DNA from: Deltaproteobacteria bacterium RIFCSPHIGHO2_02_FULL_40_28
Lineage (GTDB): Bacteria > UBA10199 > 2-12-FULL-40-28
Direction of reading: 5' to 3'
Length of the DNA: 64,000 nucleotides
Assembly: GCA_001798135.1 (NCBI GenBank)
Contig: MGRJ01000015.1
Location: 207,451 to 271,450 of the forward strand
Both the position numbers and the translations under genes were made by a program. Of the stretch, positions 7,241 to 16,584 are shown piece after piece; within the stretch, counting starts at the first letter, position 1; each line of letters opens with the position of its first letter. The notes beneath the pieces are model-generated. The model ran no database searches and had not been told where the DNA came from. It saw only the letters and a list, made by a program, of their open reading frames with translations.

Positions 7241-8735
7241 AAATCTTCCAATGCGATAGAATCTCAGAAGCTAAAACAACACGATGTCCTTTTTTTTCTA
7301 GGGTATCTGCCACTAACCCAGTTAAAAAAGGCCCTCCTAAAATGGCCTCGATGCAAAACCCATGTTCCGAAATTAATCCTGCCAAAATTCCACAAAGCAC
7401 ATCACCCTGGCCAGCGCTTGCCTGTGCTGGATTGCCCGTTGGGTTAATCCATTGATCACCATCTGGGAAAGTAATCACACTACAATAACCTTTCAAGATA
7501 AGACAAACCCCATACTGGGTTGAAAAGTTTCTAGCAAAGGAAATGCGATTTTTTTGAACCTCATTGCTCGTTTTTTTAAGTAGCCTCCCCATTTCACCAG
7601 GGTGTGGAGTGAGAAGAGTTGGATATTTTCTTTCACGTAATAAATTAAGGTTTAAAGACAAGGCATTAAGAGCATCAGCATCCAAAATAAGAGGCATCTT
7701 AATTTTTGCAATAATTTCGTGAACAAATTCTATGGTAGAAGAATTACTTCCCAAACCAGGTCCTAAAATAACAACGGAAGCCTCTTTTATTTTTTCTAAA
7801 ACTTTTGGAACATGTTCTTTGCTAAAACAATCTCCATCACCAATAGGTTCGTACATGACCTCTAAATGAGAATAATCAATGCGTTGATAAGAATTTTTTG
7901 GCAAAATAAAAGTAGCAAGCCCTGCTCCCGCTTTTAAAGCTCCAAAACAAGATAAAACTCCAGCTCCAATTTTTCCAAGAGACCCTCCAATAACAAAAAC
8001 ATGACCAAAATTTCCCTTATGAGAATTTTTTGTACGTTTTTGAAATAAAACTTTTATTTTTTCTTTCGTCACTAAATGATGGGAAGGGTTCATTGATATA
8101 AGAAGTTCGTTTTTAAGACCAATGGGAACTACATCAATAAGCCCCACATAGTCATGGGCATCTCCTACAAAAAGGCCCAGCTTAGGAAAACCAAGCGTGA
8201 TGGTGCGATGAGCCGATACGCTTGTTCCCAAAACTTCTCCTGTATTACTATCTAATCCAGAAGGAATATCAATGCTCACAATAGGTACATTCAAACCATT
8301 CATCCAATGAACACATTTCTGGTGCAAACCAGTCAAAGGTTTATTTAAACCCGTACCAAACAAAGCATCAACAATTACAGAATGATTTTTAATTTTTAAA
8401 TCTTTTTTATCTTGAACAAAAAAAATAGGAATTTTTTTAGGACATTTTTTATATTGAATAAAAGCATCGCCCTTTAATTTTTTTTCATCTCCTACAATAA
8501 ACACAGTAACTGAAATCTTTTTTTGAAATAAAAGCCTGGCTACAACCAAACCATCTCCCCCGTTATTTCCCATGCCACAAACAATAAGAACGCTTTCCTT
8601 TTTTTTAAGATAATTTTGCAAAAGAATTTTGGTCACTGCACGACCTGCATTTTCCATAAGAGTTAACGAGGAAATACCAGCAGCAATACTTTTGGCATCT
8701 AGTTTTTGCATTTCTTCTCTGGTTAAAATATCCAT
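7221..8735 (-). CDS. nnr: Bifunctional NAD(P)HX epimerase/dehydratase
   Basis: Repairs hydrated NADH/NADPH. The N-terminal half is a YjeF epimerase domain (MENAGRAV; GMGNNGGDGLVVARLL; DALFGTGLNKPLTG; SIDIPSGLDSNTG) and the C-terminal half a ribokinase-like ADP-dependent dehydratase (GGSLGKIGA; LGPGLG; DADALNAL; TPHPGEMGRLL; GNPAQASAGQGDVLCGILAGL). I prefer ATG 8735, preceded by AAGG at 5 nt; a GTG at 8741 overlapping the pdxJ stop as GTGA is the alternative and adds two residues. Full length for the fused form. Confidence 0.95.
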   Translation of the reverse strand: MDILTREEMQKLDAKSIAAGISSLTLMENAGRAVTKILLQNYLKKKESVLIVCGMGNNGGDGLVVARLLFQKKISVTVFIVGDEKKLKGDAFIQYKKCPKKIPIFFVQDKKDLKIKNHSVIVDALFGTGLNKPLTGLHQKCVHWMNGLNVPIVSIDIPSGLDSNTGEVLGTSVSAHRTITLGFPKLGLFVGDAHDYVGLIDVVPIGLKNELLISMNPSHHLVTKEKIKVLFQKRTKNSHKGNFGHVFVIGGSLGKIGAGVLSCFGALKAGAGLATFILPKNSYQRIDYSHLEVMYEPIGDGDCFSKEHVPKVLEKIKEASVVILGPGLGSNSSTIEFVHEIIAKIKMPLILDADALNALSLNLNLLRERKYPTLLTPHPGEMGRLLKKTSNEVQKNRISFARNFSTQYGVCLILKGYCSVITFPDGDQWINPTGNPAQASAGQGDVLCGILAGLISEHGFCIEAILGGPFLTGLVADTLEKKGHRVVLASEILSHWKIYALYKK

Positions 8736-8737
8736 AG

Positions 8738-9445
8738 TCACCTTAAAATAGCTTGGATCTCAGCAATCGCTTGTTTTAAACCAACAAAAACAGCACGTGA
8801 AATAATACTATGCCCAATATTGTACTCCTCGATCTGTTTAATTGAAACCAAGGAAGGTAAATTAGAAACATTTAAACCATGACCAGCATAAACTTTTAAA
8901 TGACCAGCTGATTTAACTACATCATTAATTCTAGACCATTCTTCTTTTTCATTTTTTTTACCAAAGGCATAAGCATAGGCCCCCGTATGAATTTCAATCG
9001 CAAAGGCTCCTAATTCTTTTGCTAATTTTATTTGTTTTATGTCTGGATCAATAAATAAACTCACACAAATCTTTTCTGCCTGGAGTAATGAAATTACTTT
9101 TTGAATCTCATCTGTTTTTTTTGTGAGATCAAGCCCACCTTCGGTAGTAATTTCTGACCGATTTTCAGGAACCAGGGTGGCTGTTTTAGGTTTGTAGCGA
9201 AGGGTGAACTCCGCCATTTGGGGGCTAGCTGACATTTCAAGATTAACTGGCAAAACTTTTGATTGGATAATACGAGCTAAATCGTCTTCTTGAATATGAC
9301 GACGATCTTCACGTAAATGAAGAGTGACTTGATCTACATTGAGAGAGGTTAAAATCGAAAGAGATAAAAAGGGATCAGGCTCCACTCCCTTTCTGGCTTC
9401 GCGCAAGGTTGCAATGTGGTCAATGTTAACACCAAGTCTAGCCAT
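8738..9445 (-). CDS. pdxJ: Pyridoxine 5'-phosphate synthase
   Basis: Condenses 1-deoxyxylulose 5-phosphate with 3-amino-2-oxopropyl phosphate in the DXP-dependent vitamin B6 pathway. The N-terminus RLGVNIDHIATLREARKG is diagnostic, followed by TLHLREDRRHIQ, VNLEMSASPQM, LVPENRSEITTEGGLD and the C-terminal AGHGLN, IGHSIISRA. At 235 aa it is complete. It lies 10 nt after glmM and overlaps or abuts the start of nnr. Confidence 0.97.
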   Translation of the reverse strand: MARLGVNIDHIATLREARKGVEPDPFLSLSILTSLNVDQVTLHLREDRRHIQEDDLARIIQSKVLPVNLEMSASPQMAEFTLRYKPKTATLVPENRSEITTEGGLDLTKKTDEIQKVISLLQAEKICVSLFIDPDIKQIKLAKELGAFAIEIHTGAYAYAFGKKNEKEEWSRINDVVKSAGHLKVYAGHGLNVSNLPSLVSIKQIEEYNIGHSIISRAVFVGLKQAIAEIQAILR

Positions 9446-9455
9446 GATTTAAAAA

Positions 9456-10799
9456 TCAAAGGTGGGTTTGAAGACATTCAGAAATGCGATCAATACATTG
9501 ATTCACCTTATCATCACTCTCCCCTTCTACCATCACACGCAACAAAGGTTCTGTTCCAGAATAACGAATAACAACACGCCCTTTTCCTAAATCTTTTTCG
9601 ATCTGGTGAAGTTCATCCTGAATGACCTTATCTGTTTGAATATCCCTTTGCTTTTTCACTGAAATATTTTTTATTTTTTGTGGGAAAACCAGCATATCAT
9701 TGACAAGATCTTCCAAGGGAAGACTTTTCTTAATCATGCAAGCTAACACTTGAAGAGCTGCCAACAATCCATCTCCCGTGGTAGAAAGATCCATCATGAT
9801 TAAATGCCCAGAAGGTTCTCCTCCTACTGTGTATCCTTTATTTCGCATTTCTTCTACAATGTAGCGATCTCCCACAGCTGTGCGTACAAAATTAATTTTT
9901 TGATCGTGCAGATAGCTTTCAAGACCCATGTTGCTCATAATCGTACCAACCACTGTATCTTTGTAGAGTCTGGATTCACTTTTACGCTCCATGGCTAAAA
10001 TAGCTAAAACGCGATCTCCATTAATAATACGCCCTTTGGCATCACAAAGAATAAGGCGATCGGCGTCTCCATCAAGAGCAATGCCTAAATCAGCATTGCA
10101 CTCTTTAACCTTCTTACACAACTCCTCTGGATGCAAGGCCCCACATTTTTCGTTGATATTAACTCCATTAGGGTCATGATTAATGGCTACAACTTCAGCA
10201 TCCATCTCAGAAAGCACTAAAGGAGCTACATGGTAGGCTGCTCCATGGGCACAATCTACAACCACCTTTAAACCTTTTAAGGTCAAGCTTCGTGGAAAAG
10301 TTGATTTTAAGAATTCTGCATACCTCCCTACAGCATCATCAATACGCACAGCACGACCAATATCAGCGCCTGTAGGACGTATGGAATCGTCAACAGCTTG
10401 AAAAACAAAATCCTGCATTTGAGATTCGATTTCATCGGGAAGCTTAAAGCCATCACGATCAAAAAATTTGATTCCATTATCACTAAAACCATTGTGCGAA
10501 GCTGAAATAACAACACCAGCATCGGCCCGCATGGCTGTTGTTAAAAAAGCAATGCCAGGGGTAGGTAGTGGCCCCGTTAAAACAGCAATAGAACCCATCG
10601 AGCTAATTCCAGCCGAAAGAGCATATTCAAACATATAGCTTGATCTTCTGGTATCCTTGCCAATAACAATGCGTCCAAAACCCTGTTTTCTGGCAAAATG
10701 AAAGGCAATGGCTTGCCCTAGAGCTAAAGCTACCTCAGGGGTCATGGGATAACGATTGGCTCTGCCTCTGACTCCATCTGTTCCAAACAATTTTTCCAT
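9456..10799 (-). CDS. glmM: Phosphoglucosamine mutase
   Basis: Interconverts glucosamine-6-P and glucosamine-1-P for UDP-GlcNAc and thus peptidoglycan and LPS. All catalytic blocks are present: FGTDGVRG at the N-terminus, the phosphoserine loop ISASHN near residue 100, the metal-binding DGDADR near 245, the sugar-binding GEPSGH near 325 and the phosphate-binding RYSGTEPLLRVMVEG near the C-terminus. 447 aa is the usual length. It lies 9 nt after folP, as in many proteobacterial ftsH-folP-glmM clusters. Confidence 0.98.
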   Translation of the reverse strand: MEKLFGTDGVRGRANRYPMTPEVALALGQAIAFHFARKQGFGRIVIGKDTRRSSYMFEYALSAGISSMGSIAVLTGPLPTPGIAFLTTAMRADAGVVISASHNGFSDNGIKFFDRDGFKLPDEIESQMQDFVFQAVDDSIRPTGADIGRAVRIDDAVGRYAEFLKSTFPRSLTLKGLKVVVDCAHGAAYHVAPLVLSEMDAEVVAINHDPNGVNINEKCGALHPEELCKKVKECNADLGIALDGDADRLILCDAKGRIINGDRVLAILAMERKSESRLYKDTVVGTIMSNMGLESYLHDQKINFVRTAVGDRYIVEEMRNKGYTVGGEPSGHLIMMDLSTTGDGLLAALQVLACMIKKSLPLEDLVNDMLVFPQKIKNISVKKQRDIQTDKVIQDELHQIEKDLGKGRVVIRYSGTEPLLRVMVEGESDDKVNQCIDRISECLQTHL

Positions 10800-10808
10800 A
10801 ATTTCCTT

Positions 10809-11591
10809 TTAAACAAAATGCCGTGAAAAATCAAGCAGAGCTACACTGGGAGCCACATCATGAGTACGAATCAAACTAGCCCCTTTTTGAAGAGCAACAA
10901 AGGCAGCGAGAAGAGAAGGAATAAGTCTTTCCTCTGGAGTAGCCCCTCCTAAAAATCGTTTACGTGAAAGTCCAACTAAAAGTGGAAATCCTAGTTTGCA
11001 CAGTTCGTCTAAATGGGAAAGAAGTTCCCAATTATGCGAGAGGTTTTTGGCAAAACCAAAACCCGGATCTAAAATAATTTGTTCTTTTGTGATTCCAGCC
11101 TTTAAAGCCAGCGAAACTTTTTTTAAAAGCTCACTGGCTACTTCTCTTGCCACATCATCGTACGAAGCCAAAGCATCCATAGTTTCTGGATTACCACGTG
11201 CATGCATTATAATCACCTTAACTCCCAGCTTAGTTACAAGGGAAGCCATAGAAGAATCGTAAGATAATCCTGAAACATCATTGATAAGACTAGCTCCTTT
11301 TAAAACAGCTTCATGGGCAACCTTTGCTTTTCTTGTATCAATACTCAAAGGGATACGAAGAATCTTTTTAAGAGCAATCATTAGAGGCAAAACTCTCTCT
11401 AATTCTTCTTCTTCAGAAACAAGGGTAGCTCCTGGCCTTGTTGATTCACCTCCTACATCAATAAAAGCTGCTCCCTCTTTTTCCATCTGAAGAGCACGTG
11501 CAATTGCCTTTTCTAAATGATGGGATTGGCTTTGAGCATAAAATGAATCGGGCGTACAATTGATAATCCCCATGATACCAAAAATTTTCAT
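10809..11591 (-). CDS. folP: Dihydropteroate synthase
   Basis: Condenses p-aminobenzoate with dihydropterin pyrophosphate in folate synthesis. Signature blocks: GIINCTPDSFY, AAFIDVGGESTRPGA, SIDTRKAKVA, INDVSGL, IMHARGNP, LDPGFGFAKN and VGLSRKRFLG; the C-terminal IRTHDV closes the barrel. The ATG shares one base with the ftsH stop (TAATG), implying termination-reinitiation. 260 aa, complete. Confidence 0.97.
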   Translation of the reverse strand: MKIFGIMGIINCTPDSFYAQSQSHHLEKAIARALQMEKEGAAFIDVGGESTRPGATLVSEEEELERVLPLMIALKKILRIPLSIDTRKAKVAHEAVLKGASLINDVSGLSYDSSMASLVTKLGVKVIIMHARGNPETMDALASYDDVAREVASELLKKVSLALKAGITKEQIILDPGFGFAKNLSHNWELLSHLDELCKLGFPLLVGLSRKRFLGGATPEERLIPSLLAAFVALQKGASLIRTHDVAPSVALLDFSRHFV

Positions 11592-13498
11592 TAGGCTTTG
11601 CCGGGATAAGCCATAGGTGAAATCACAGGCTTGAACGAAGGATTTTCAGATTTTTCTGGAACCTTTTCTTCTACTGTTTTAGCTAAGGGAGGCAATTTTT
11701 CTCCTCGCATAATCATATCAATTTGCTCACCAGTTAAAATTTCATATTCCAAAAGGGCAGTTGCTATTTGATGTAGGCTTTCAAGATGGGTGGATAAAAT
11801 ATTTTTGGCGCGCTCATAATTCTTTAACACAATACGCTTTACTTCTTCATCAATCATGACGGCAGTTGATTCACTGTAATCTTGATGTTGGGCAATTTCT
11901 CGTCCTAAAAAAATCTGCTCTTCTTTTTTTCCAAAAGTTAAGGGACCCATTTTTTCAGACATTCCCCACTCACAAACCATTTTACGTGAAATATCAGTAG
12001 CTCTCTCAAAATCATTGCCAGCACCTGTTGTGAGCTCACCAAAAATAAGTTCTTCGGCTACTCGCCCCCCCATCAAGATGGAAATTAAATCTTCTGTATA
12101 TTTTCGTGACTGCATGTACTTATCGCGCTCTGGCAATTGCTGGGTAAGCCCTAAGGCCATGCCACGAGGAATAATAGTTACCTTATGCACTGGATCAGTA
12201 CCAGGTATCATTCGGGCTACCAAAGTATGCCCTGCTTCATGATAAGCCGTCACCTTTTTTTCTTCATCACTGATCAACATGGATCTTCTTTCTGAACCCA
12301 TAAGAACCTTATCTTTAGCCATTTCAAAATCCATCATTTTGACTTCTTTGCTATTTTTTCTGGCTGCAAAAAGAGCTGATTCATTAACTAAATTTTCTAA
12401 ATCAGCTCCACAAAAACCAGGAGTACCTCTAGCAATCGACATAAGATCGACATCATCAGCCAAAGGAACTCTTTTAACATGAATTTTTAGAATAGCCTCA
12501 CGCCCTTTTAAATCGGGCCTTGCAACTACTATACGGCGATCAAAACGCCCAGGACGAAGAAGAGCTGGATCTAAAACATCGGGACGGTTGGTTGCTGCAA
12601 TTAAAATAACCCCATCATTACTTTCAAAACCATCCATCTCAACTAAAAGTTGATTAAGAGTTTGTTCGCGTTCATCGTGCCCTCCACCTAAGCCTGCTCC
12701 TCGGTGTCTGCCTACGGCATCAATTTCATCAATAAAAATAATACAGGGAGCATTTTTTTTCCCTTGTTCAAAAAGATCTCTCACGCGTGAAGCACCAACT
12801 CCAACAAACATCTCCACAAAATCACTTCCCGAAATACTAAAAAAAGGAACTCCCGCCTCACCAGCAATGGCACGCGCTAAAAGAGTTTTACCTGTTCCTG
12901 GAGCACCCATTAAAAGCACACCCCTGGGAATTCGCCCTCCCAGTTTGGTAAATTTGTGTGGCTCTCTTAAAAATTCGATAATTTCTTGCAGGTCGTCTTT
13001 AGCTTCTTCTACTCCTGCAACATCAGCAAAGGTAATTCTTCTTTGTGTATCAGACATCAGCCGAGCTTTTGATTTGCCAAAGGACAGGGCCTTGCCACCA
13101 CCAATTTGTAATTGCCGCATAAAAAAGAAAAAGAAAACAAACAGAAGAATCATGGGAAGCCACGAGAACAAAAACTGTTGCCAAATAGGAGTATCTTCTT
13201 TTTTACGAAATTCTACTTTTAAATCTTCGTTAGAAAGCATTTCTATTACTTTGCTATTATCGATAGGACCAATCGTAGTAAAATAAACGCCTTCATTGAC
13301 ATCCGCTTTAAACTTACCTGTGTATTCTTCACCCTTTACAATCACCTCTTCGAGTTGTTTGGCACGTACAGCAGAAACAAATTCACTGAAGGTGAGTTCT
13401 TTTTTAAAAGAGGGCTTTGCATTAAAAAAATGAACAACAGAAAAGGACATTAAAATAACAATAATCCATAAAGCCAACGTTTTTTGTGTTTGTTTCAT
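11591..13498 (-). CDS. ftsH: ATP-dependent zinc metalloprotease FtsH
   Basis: Membrane AAA+ protease for quality control of membrane and short-lived proteins. Two membrane segments (about 8-26 and 105-125, the latter rich in Phe) enclose a periplasmic domain. The AAA module has [14 protein letters not shown], the [15 protein letters not shown] pore-loop region, IDEIDAVGR and the SRH block [11 protein letters not shown]; the Zn site is HEAGH. The frame is open to a TTG at 13522, but ATG 13498 fits other FtsH proteins ([10 protein letters not shown] at the start) and lies about 26 nt after a predicted promoter start, with AGAGG upstream. Confidence 0.97.
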   Translation of the reverse strand: MKQTQKTLALWIIVILMSFSVVHFFNAKPSFKKELTFSEFVSAVRAKQLEEVIVKGEEYTGKFKADVNEGVYFTTIGPIDNSKVIEMLSNEDLKVEFRKKEDTPIWQQFLFSWLPMILLFVFFFFFMRQLQIGGGKALSFGKSKARLMSDTQRRITFADVAGVEEAKDDLQEIIEFLREPHKFTKLGGRIPRGVLLMGAPGTGKTLLARAIAGEAGVPFFSISGSDFVEMFVGVGASRVRDLFEQGKKNAPCIIFIDEIDAVGRHRGAGLGGGHDEREQTLNQLLVEMDGFESNDGVILIAATNRPDVLDPALLRPGRFDRRIVVARPDLKGREAILKIHVKRVPLADDVDLMSIARGTPGFCGADLENLVNESALFAARKNSKEVKMMDFEMAKDKVLMGSERRSMLISDEEKKVTAYHEAGHTLVARMIPGTDPVHKVTIIPRGMALGLTQQLPERDKYMQSRKYTEDLISILMGGRVAEELIFGELTTGAGNDFERATDISRKMVCEWGMSEKMGPLTFGKKEEQIFLGREIAQHQDYSESTAVMIDEEVKRIVLKNYERAKNILSTHLESLHQIATALLEYEILTGEQIDMIMRGEKLPPLAKTVEEKVPEKSENPSFKPVISPMAYPGKA

Positions 13499-13530
13499 AT
13501 GCGGCAAACCTCTATCCCCCAAGCTTTTCC

Positions 13531-13559
13531 AATGTAACCTGTTAACCAGAAAGAATCAA
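13531..13559 (-). promoter_or_regulatory. Predicted ftsH promoter
   Basis: On the minus strand TTGATT (13554-13559) and TACATT (13531-13536) are 17 bp apart in the short gap after tilS. The predicted start near 13524 leaves a leader of about 26 nt containing AGAGG, which supports the ATG at 13498 over the upstream TTG. It gives ftsH-folP-glmM-pdxJ-nnr-tsaE a promoter independent of tilS. Confidence 0.5.
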
Positions 13560-13568
13560 CAGTAAAGC

Positions 13569-14918
13569 TTAAGGGTTTTGATGTTTTAAAATACATAAAA
13601 TAGGCTCCCTAGAATTTTTAACTTTATAATCATCCCCTACTTCATAACCTACCAGAGCCACAATTTTCTCTTTTTGGCTTAGGACCAAAAGATTTCTACG
13701 ATCAAAAAAAGGCACCTTTTTATCAATCAAATAATCTGAAATTTTTTTAGACCCGGGAGCACCAAAAGGTTTAAAACGTTCTCCATTTTTTGGAGTTCTC
13801 AATTCCAAGGGATAAGAAAGTGTATCTTTTTTCAAAAAAAGAGGTCTAGAACCAATATTTTTTTGACATTTGTCTTTAATCTCAGCAAGCAGTAACGAAT
13901 TAAACTCTTCCACCTGAAGTGAAAAATCTGGAAAATGAAAAATACCAGGACCTGGGATTAAAAAAGCTTCCTTTGTTTCTACCTTTAACCTAAAAAAACC
14001 AAAATGATCTGGTGTTATCTTTAAAAACAGTGCTCCCACAGGCCTTTCCAGGGTTCTTTTTTTAGCAATAAGGGAGTCAAGTTCTATAAAAAGCTTTTGT
14101 GAAAGAAAATGAAAACCTTCTTTCTGTAACCTGGCTTCCAAAACAAAAAAACGAAGCACACGAGAAAGTGCCAAATAACTTTCACTGCACATCCAAACTT
14201 GAGCATGTTTCTGAAGAAAAGTATCACAATCTTTTTTGAGTTTTGGAAAAATTTTTTGACATTGCGCGGACAAACTTAAAAGTTGCTGGGGCAGATGTGG
14301 TTTGTTTTTTTGAAGATGTGGCAGTAATTGATGCCTCACCCAATTACGAAAATACAAGGTAGTTAAATTTGTTGAATCTGTAACAAAGGGAATATTTTGA
14401 GATGCTGCATAAGAAAAAATTTCTGCTCTTGTACATTCTAACAAGGGACGCACAAAGGAAGTTTTGGGAGTAAAAGCTTTAATGGGCAGAATACCACAAA
14501 AACCTCTTAAACCTACCCCTCTCAAAAGGCGCATGAGAAGAGTTTCTAATTGATCTCCCTCGTGATGTCCCGTTGCTACATACTTCCACTTTTTTTTATC
14601 AGCTTGAGAAAGAATATAATCTAACCTCATGTTTCTAGCACGCTCTTGTACCCCAGCCCCCTTCTCTAAAGGAGAATCTACCACTTCAAGCAGGATACCC
14701 CATTTATGGAGTATATCTTCTACAAATTTTTGATCACGGTTTGATTCTTCTCCTCTTAAATGAAAATTAAAATGCACAGCAGAAACCTTGAAAGAAAGCT
14801 TCCAAAGCACATAAAGAAGCACCATCGAATCAATCCCACCCGAAACTAAACAAACCAAATCATCGGATAAAGAAAGACCCCAACATTGAAGTTTAGATTG
14901 AATTTTTTTTTCAAACAA
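13569..14918 (-). CDS. tilS: tRNA(Ile)-lysidine synthase
   Basis: Modifies C34 of the CAU tRNA-Ile to lysidine so it reads AUA. The PP-loop reads VSGGIDSMVLL, followed by HFNFHLRGEESNRDQ, the GHHEGDQLETLLMRLLRG block and DSTNLTTLYFRN; the C-terminal TilS domain (FKPFGAPGSKKISDYLIDKKVPFFDR) is present. The open frame begins at TTG 14948, but a second TTG at 14918 is preceded by TAGGAG at 6 nt and matches the start of other TilS proteins, so I use it. The promoter at 14939-14967 also fits only the later start. Confidence 0.95.
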   Translation of the reverse strand: MFEKKIQSKLQCWGLSLSDDLVCLVSGGIDSMVLLYVLWKLSFKVSAVHFNFHLRGEESNRDQKFVEDILHKWGILLEVVDSPLEKGAGVQERARNMRLDYILSQADKKKWKYVATGHHEGDQLETLLMRLLRGVGLRGFCGILPIKAFTPKTSFVRPLLECTRAEIFSYAASQNIPFVTDSTNLTTLYFRNWVRHQLLPHLQKNKPHLPQQLLSLSAQCQKIFPKLKKDCDTFLQKHAQVWMCSESYLALSRVLRFFVLEARLQKEGFHFLSQKLFIELDSLIAKKRTLERPVGALFLKITPDHFGFFRLKVETKEAFLIPGPGIFHFPDFSLQVEEFNSLLLAEIKDKCQKNIGSRPLFLKKDTLSYPLELRTPKNGERFKPFGAPGSKKISDYLIDKKVPFFDRRNLLVLSQKEKIVALVGYEVGDDYKVKNSREPILCILKHQNP

Positions 14919-14938
14919 AAAAACTCCTAACTGAGGAT

Positions 14939-14967
14939 AAATTAACAATTTTCTCTTGATAAATCAA
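14939..14967 (-). promoter_or_regulatory. Predicted tilS promoter
   Basis: On the minus strand TTGATT (14962-14967) and TAATTT (14939-14944) are separated by 17 bp. Transcription would begin near 14932, inside the longer tilS frame and just upstream of the TAGGAG that serves TTG 14918. The -35 lies in one arm of the inverted repeat CTTGAT-aa-ATCAAG (14955-14968). Confidence 0.5.
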
Positions 14968-14999
14968 GTGGTTATGACTCACTGCGCTATTTTATTCTT

Positions 15000-15028
15000 T
15001 TGACATCCCAGAGGGGTTACGATTAAGA
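15000..15028 (+). promoter_or_regulatory. Predicted promoter of the pseudo-receiver gene
   Basis: TTGACA (15000-15005) is followed after 17 bp by TTAAGA (15023-15028). The -10 ends 8 nt before the ATG at 15037, so the mRNA leader would be at most a few bases. AAGGGG directly abuts the ATG, too close for a normal ribosome-binding site. Confidence 0.5.
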
Positions 15029-15036
15029 ATAAGGGG

Positions 15037-15597
15037 ATGCTTCAAAAACAACTTTTAGTTATTGATTCTAACTCTTACCATTTTGAAATTTTAATGAGCA
15101 GCCTTGGTCAACTCCCACAAGTTCGTTTTCACATTACCAGGGCTCTTAATATGGAGCAGGGAATATTGATGTTAAAAAGCAAGCGTTACGACTTGGTTTT
15201 AACCGAAAATTTCAGCATGGAAGAAGGAGAATGGATTACCAAACTTTCAGAAAAAAGTCGCGGCACACCCATTGTTATTCTCACTTCACAAAGAGATGAT
15301 AGACAAGCCATTGATGCCATTCGCTTAGGAGCTGCAGATTATCTTTTAAAAAATAAACAAACCCTGGATCTTCTGCCCTATACTCTTCTCAAAACTATCG
15401 AAAAAAGAAAAAATAAATTTATCAAACCGAGAACAACTCCCCTCGATATGCTGTCTAAAAATATCAGGTCTTTAACGAGTCTTTTGAATGAACCTGCTAA
15501 AAAATGGGCTGGAACCGGAAAACAAATTCATCTTACCGGCATTAAAAACGAAATAAGAAACATAAAAAAAATAATAAAAAACATAGTATTAGAATAG
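15037..15597 (+). CDS. Single-domain receiver lacking the phospho-acceptor Asp
   Basis: A 186-aa protein with a response-regulator receiver fold at residues 1-125 and no recognised output domain; the last 60 residues are Lys-rich. The conserved Thr83 (ILTSQ) and Lys105 (YLLKNK) are present and Asp10 remains in the acidic pocket, but the phosphorylation site reads Glu57 (YDLVLTEN) in place of Asp. It therefore looks like a pseudo-receiver, possibly locked in an active-like state since Glu can mimic phospho-Asp. It is convergent with the FHA-GGDEF gene, 18 nt apart. Partner proteins are unknown. Confidence 0.82.
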   Translation: MLQKQLLVIDSNSYHFEILMSSLGQLPQVRFHITRALNMEQGILMLKSKRYDLVLTENFSMEEGEWITKLSEKSRGTPIVILTSQRDDRQAIDAIRLGAADYLLKNKQTLDLLPYTLLKTIEKRKNKFIKPRTTPLDMLSKNIRSLTSLLNEPAKKWAGTGKQIHLTGIKNEIRNIKKIIKNIVLE

Positions 15598-15615
15598 AAA
15601 TATTAATGTTTTAGA

Positions 15616-16506
15616 TTAAAATGGGCCGCTCAGACGGTTACGGCCTTCTTTTTTGGAGTGATAAAGAAATTTATCGGCTTCATCCACCATATGGAGAGCA
15701 TCGGATGAGCTTTCAATCAGCGTTGTAACTCCCAGGGAAATGGTAATAGAAATGCTTTTGCCTTCGTATTGAATGGCAAGTGCGCTCACTATTTTGCGAA
15801 TACGCTCGCCTAAATCCATGGCTGCATGCCCATCGGCATCTCGAAGTAAAATAATAAATTCTTCGCCCCCAAAACGGGCAAAAACATCATCAGTGCGAAT
15901 ACAGGTAGCAACAGCCTTGGCAATTTGTTGCAACACCAAATCTCCTGCTAAATGCCCATAAGTATCATTTAAAAGTTTGAAGTGATCGATATCAAACATA
16001 ATCAGGGAAAGCTTAGCCCCTTTTCTTTTAGCAAAAGCAAATTCTTCTTTTAAACGTTCCAAGAAAAATCTTTTATTATAAATATTAAGAACAGGATCCA
16101 TAACCCCCATGGAATAAAGACGCTCTTCTGAAACTCTTTGAGTATCATCCATAAAAGTAAGTTCAATCACTGTGTCTTGAGAAAGTTGAATTTTATCTCC
16201 ATCAGATAAAGTAACACTTGCAGCCCTCATCCCATTAACATAGGTGCCATTGGTAGATCCCAAATCAACCAAAAACACTTCATGATTTTTATTCATCACA
16301 ATTTTAAAGTGGCGTCTGGAAATGGCATTGTCATCCACATACAAATCACACTCAGGTGCCCTTCCAATAACAATTTCTCCCGTATTTAAAGGAAAAATTT
16401 GGCCCAAGCGCACCCCCTTCAAAAAAGTAAGATAAGGTTTTTTAACCGTAGCACTTTCTTTTTCGAGAGTTTTAATGCTCGTTATAATGGTTTCATCGCC
16501 ATTCAT
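15616..16506 (-). CDS. FHA-domain diguanylate cyclase
   Basis: Makes c-di-GMP under control of a phosphothreonine-binding domain. Residues about 25-120 form the FHA domain with GRAPECD, ISRRHF and LGSTNGTYVNG; residues about 130-295 form the GGDEF domain with the intact active site RFGGEEFIILL, and the inhibitory-site motif RTDD lies five residues before it, so product inhibition is expected. The neighbouring Ser/Thr kinase at 16585-18033 is an obvious candidate to phosphorylate a partner read by the FHA domain. There is no Shine-Dalgarno; a perfect TATAAT lies 10 nt before the ATG. Confidence 0.93.
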   Translation of the reverse strand: MNGDETIITSIKTLEKESATVKKPYLTFLKGVRLGQIFPLNTGEIVIGRAPECDLYVDDNAISRRHFKIVMNKNHEVFLVDLGSTNGTYVNGMRAASVTLSDGDKIQLSQDTVIELTFMDDTQRVSEERLYSMGVMDPVLNIYNKRFFLERLKEEFAFAKRKGAKLSLIMFDIDHFKLLNDTYGHLAGDLVLQQIAKAVATCIRTDDVFARFGGEEFIILLRDADGHAAMDLGERIRKIVSALAIQYEGKSISITISLGVTTLIESSSDALHMVDEADKFLYHSKKEGRNRLSGPF

Positions 16507-16516
16507 GAATAAGTTA

Positions 16517-16522
16517 ATTATA
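16517..16522 (-). promoter_or_regulatory. TATAAT -10 box of the FHA-GGDEF gene
   Basis: A consensus TATAAT on the minus strand ends 10 nt before the ATG at 16506, giving a predicted leader of about 3-4 nt. No good -35 hexamer is found at 16-18 bp. A near-palindrome GTCAAAATTTTGTC (16567-16580) lies 45 bp upstream and shares its first 12 bases with the palindrome at 6393-6406. Confidence 0.4.
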
Positions 16523-16584
16523 ACTCTATTTAAGAACTTCTAAAAACATTTTCTTCAAATAAGAGTGTCAAAATTTTGTCTGTT

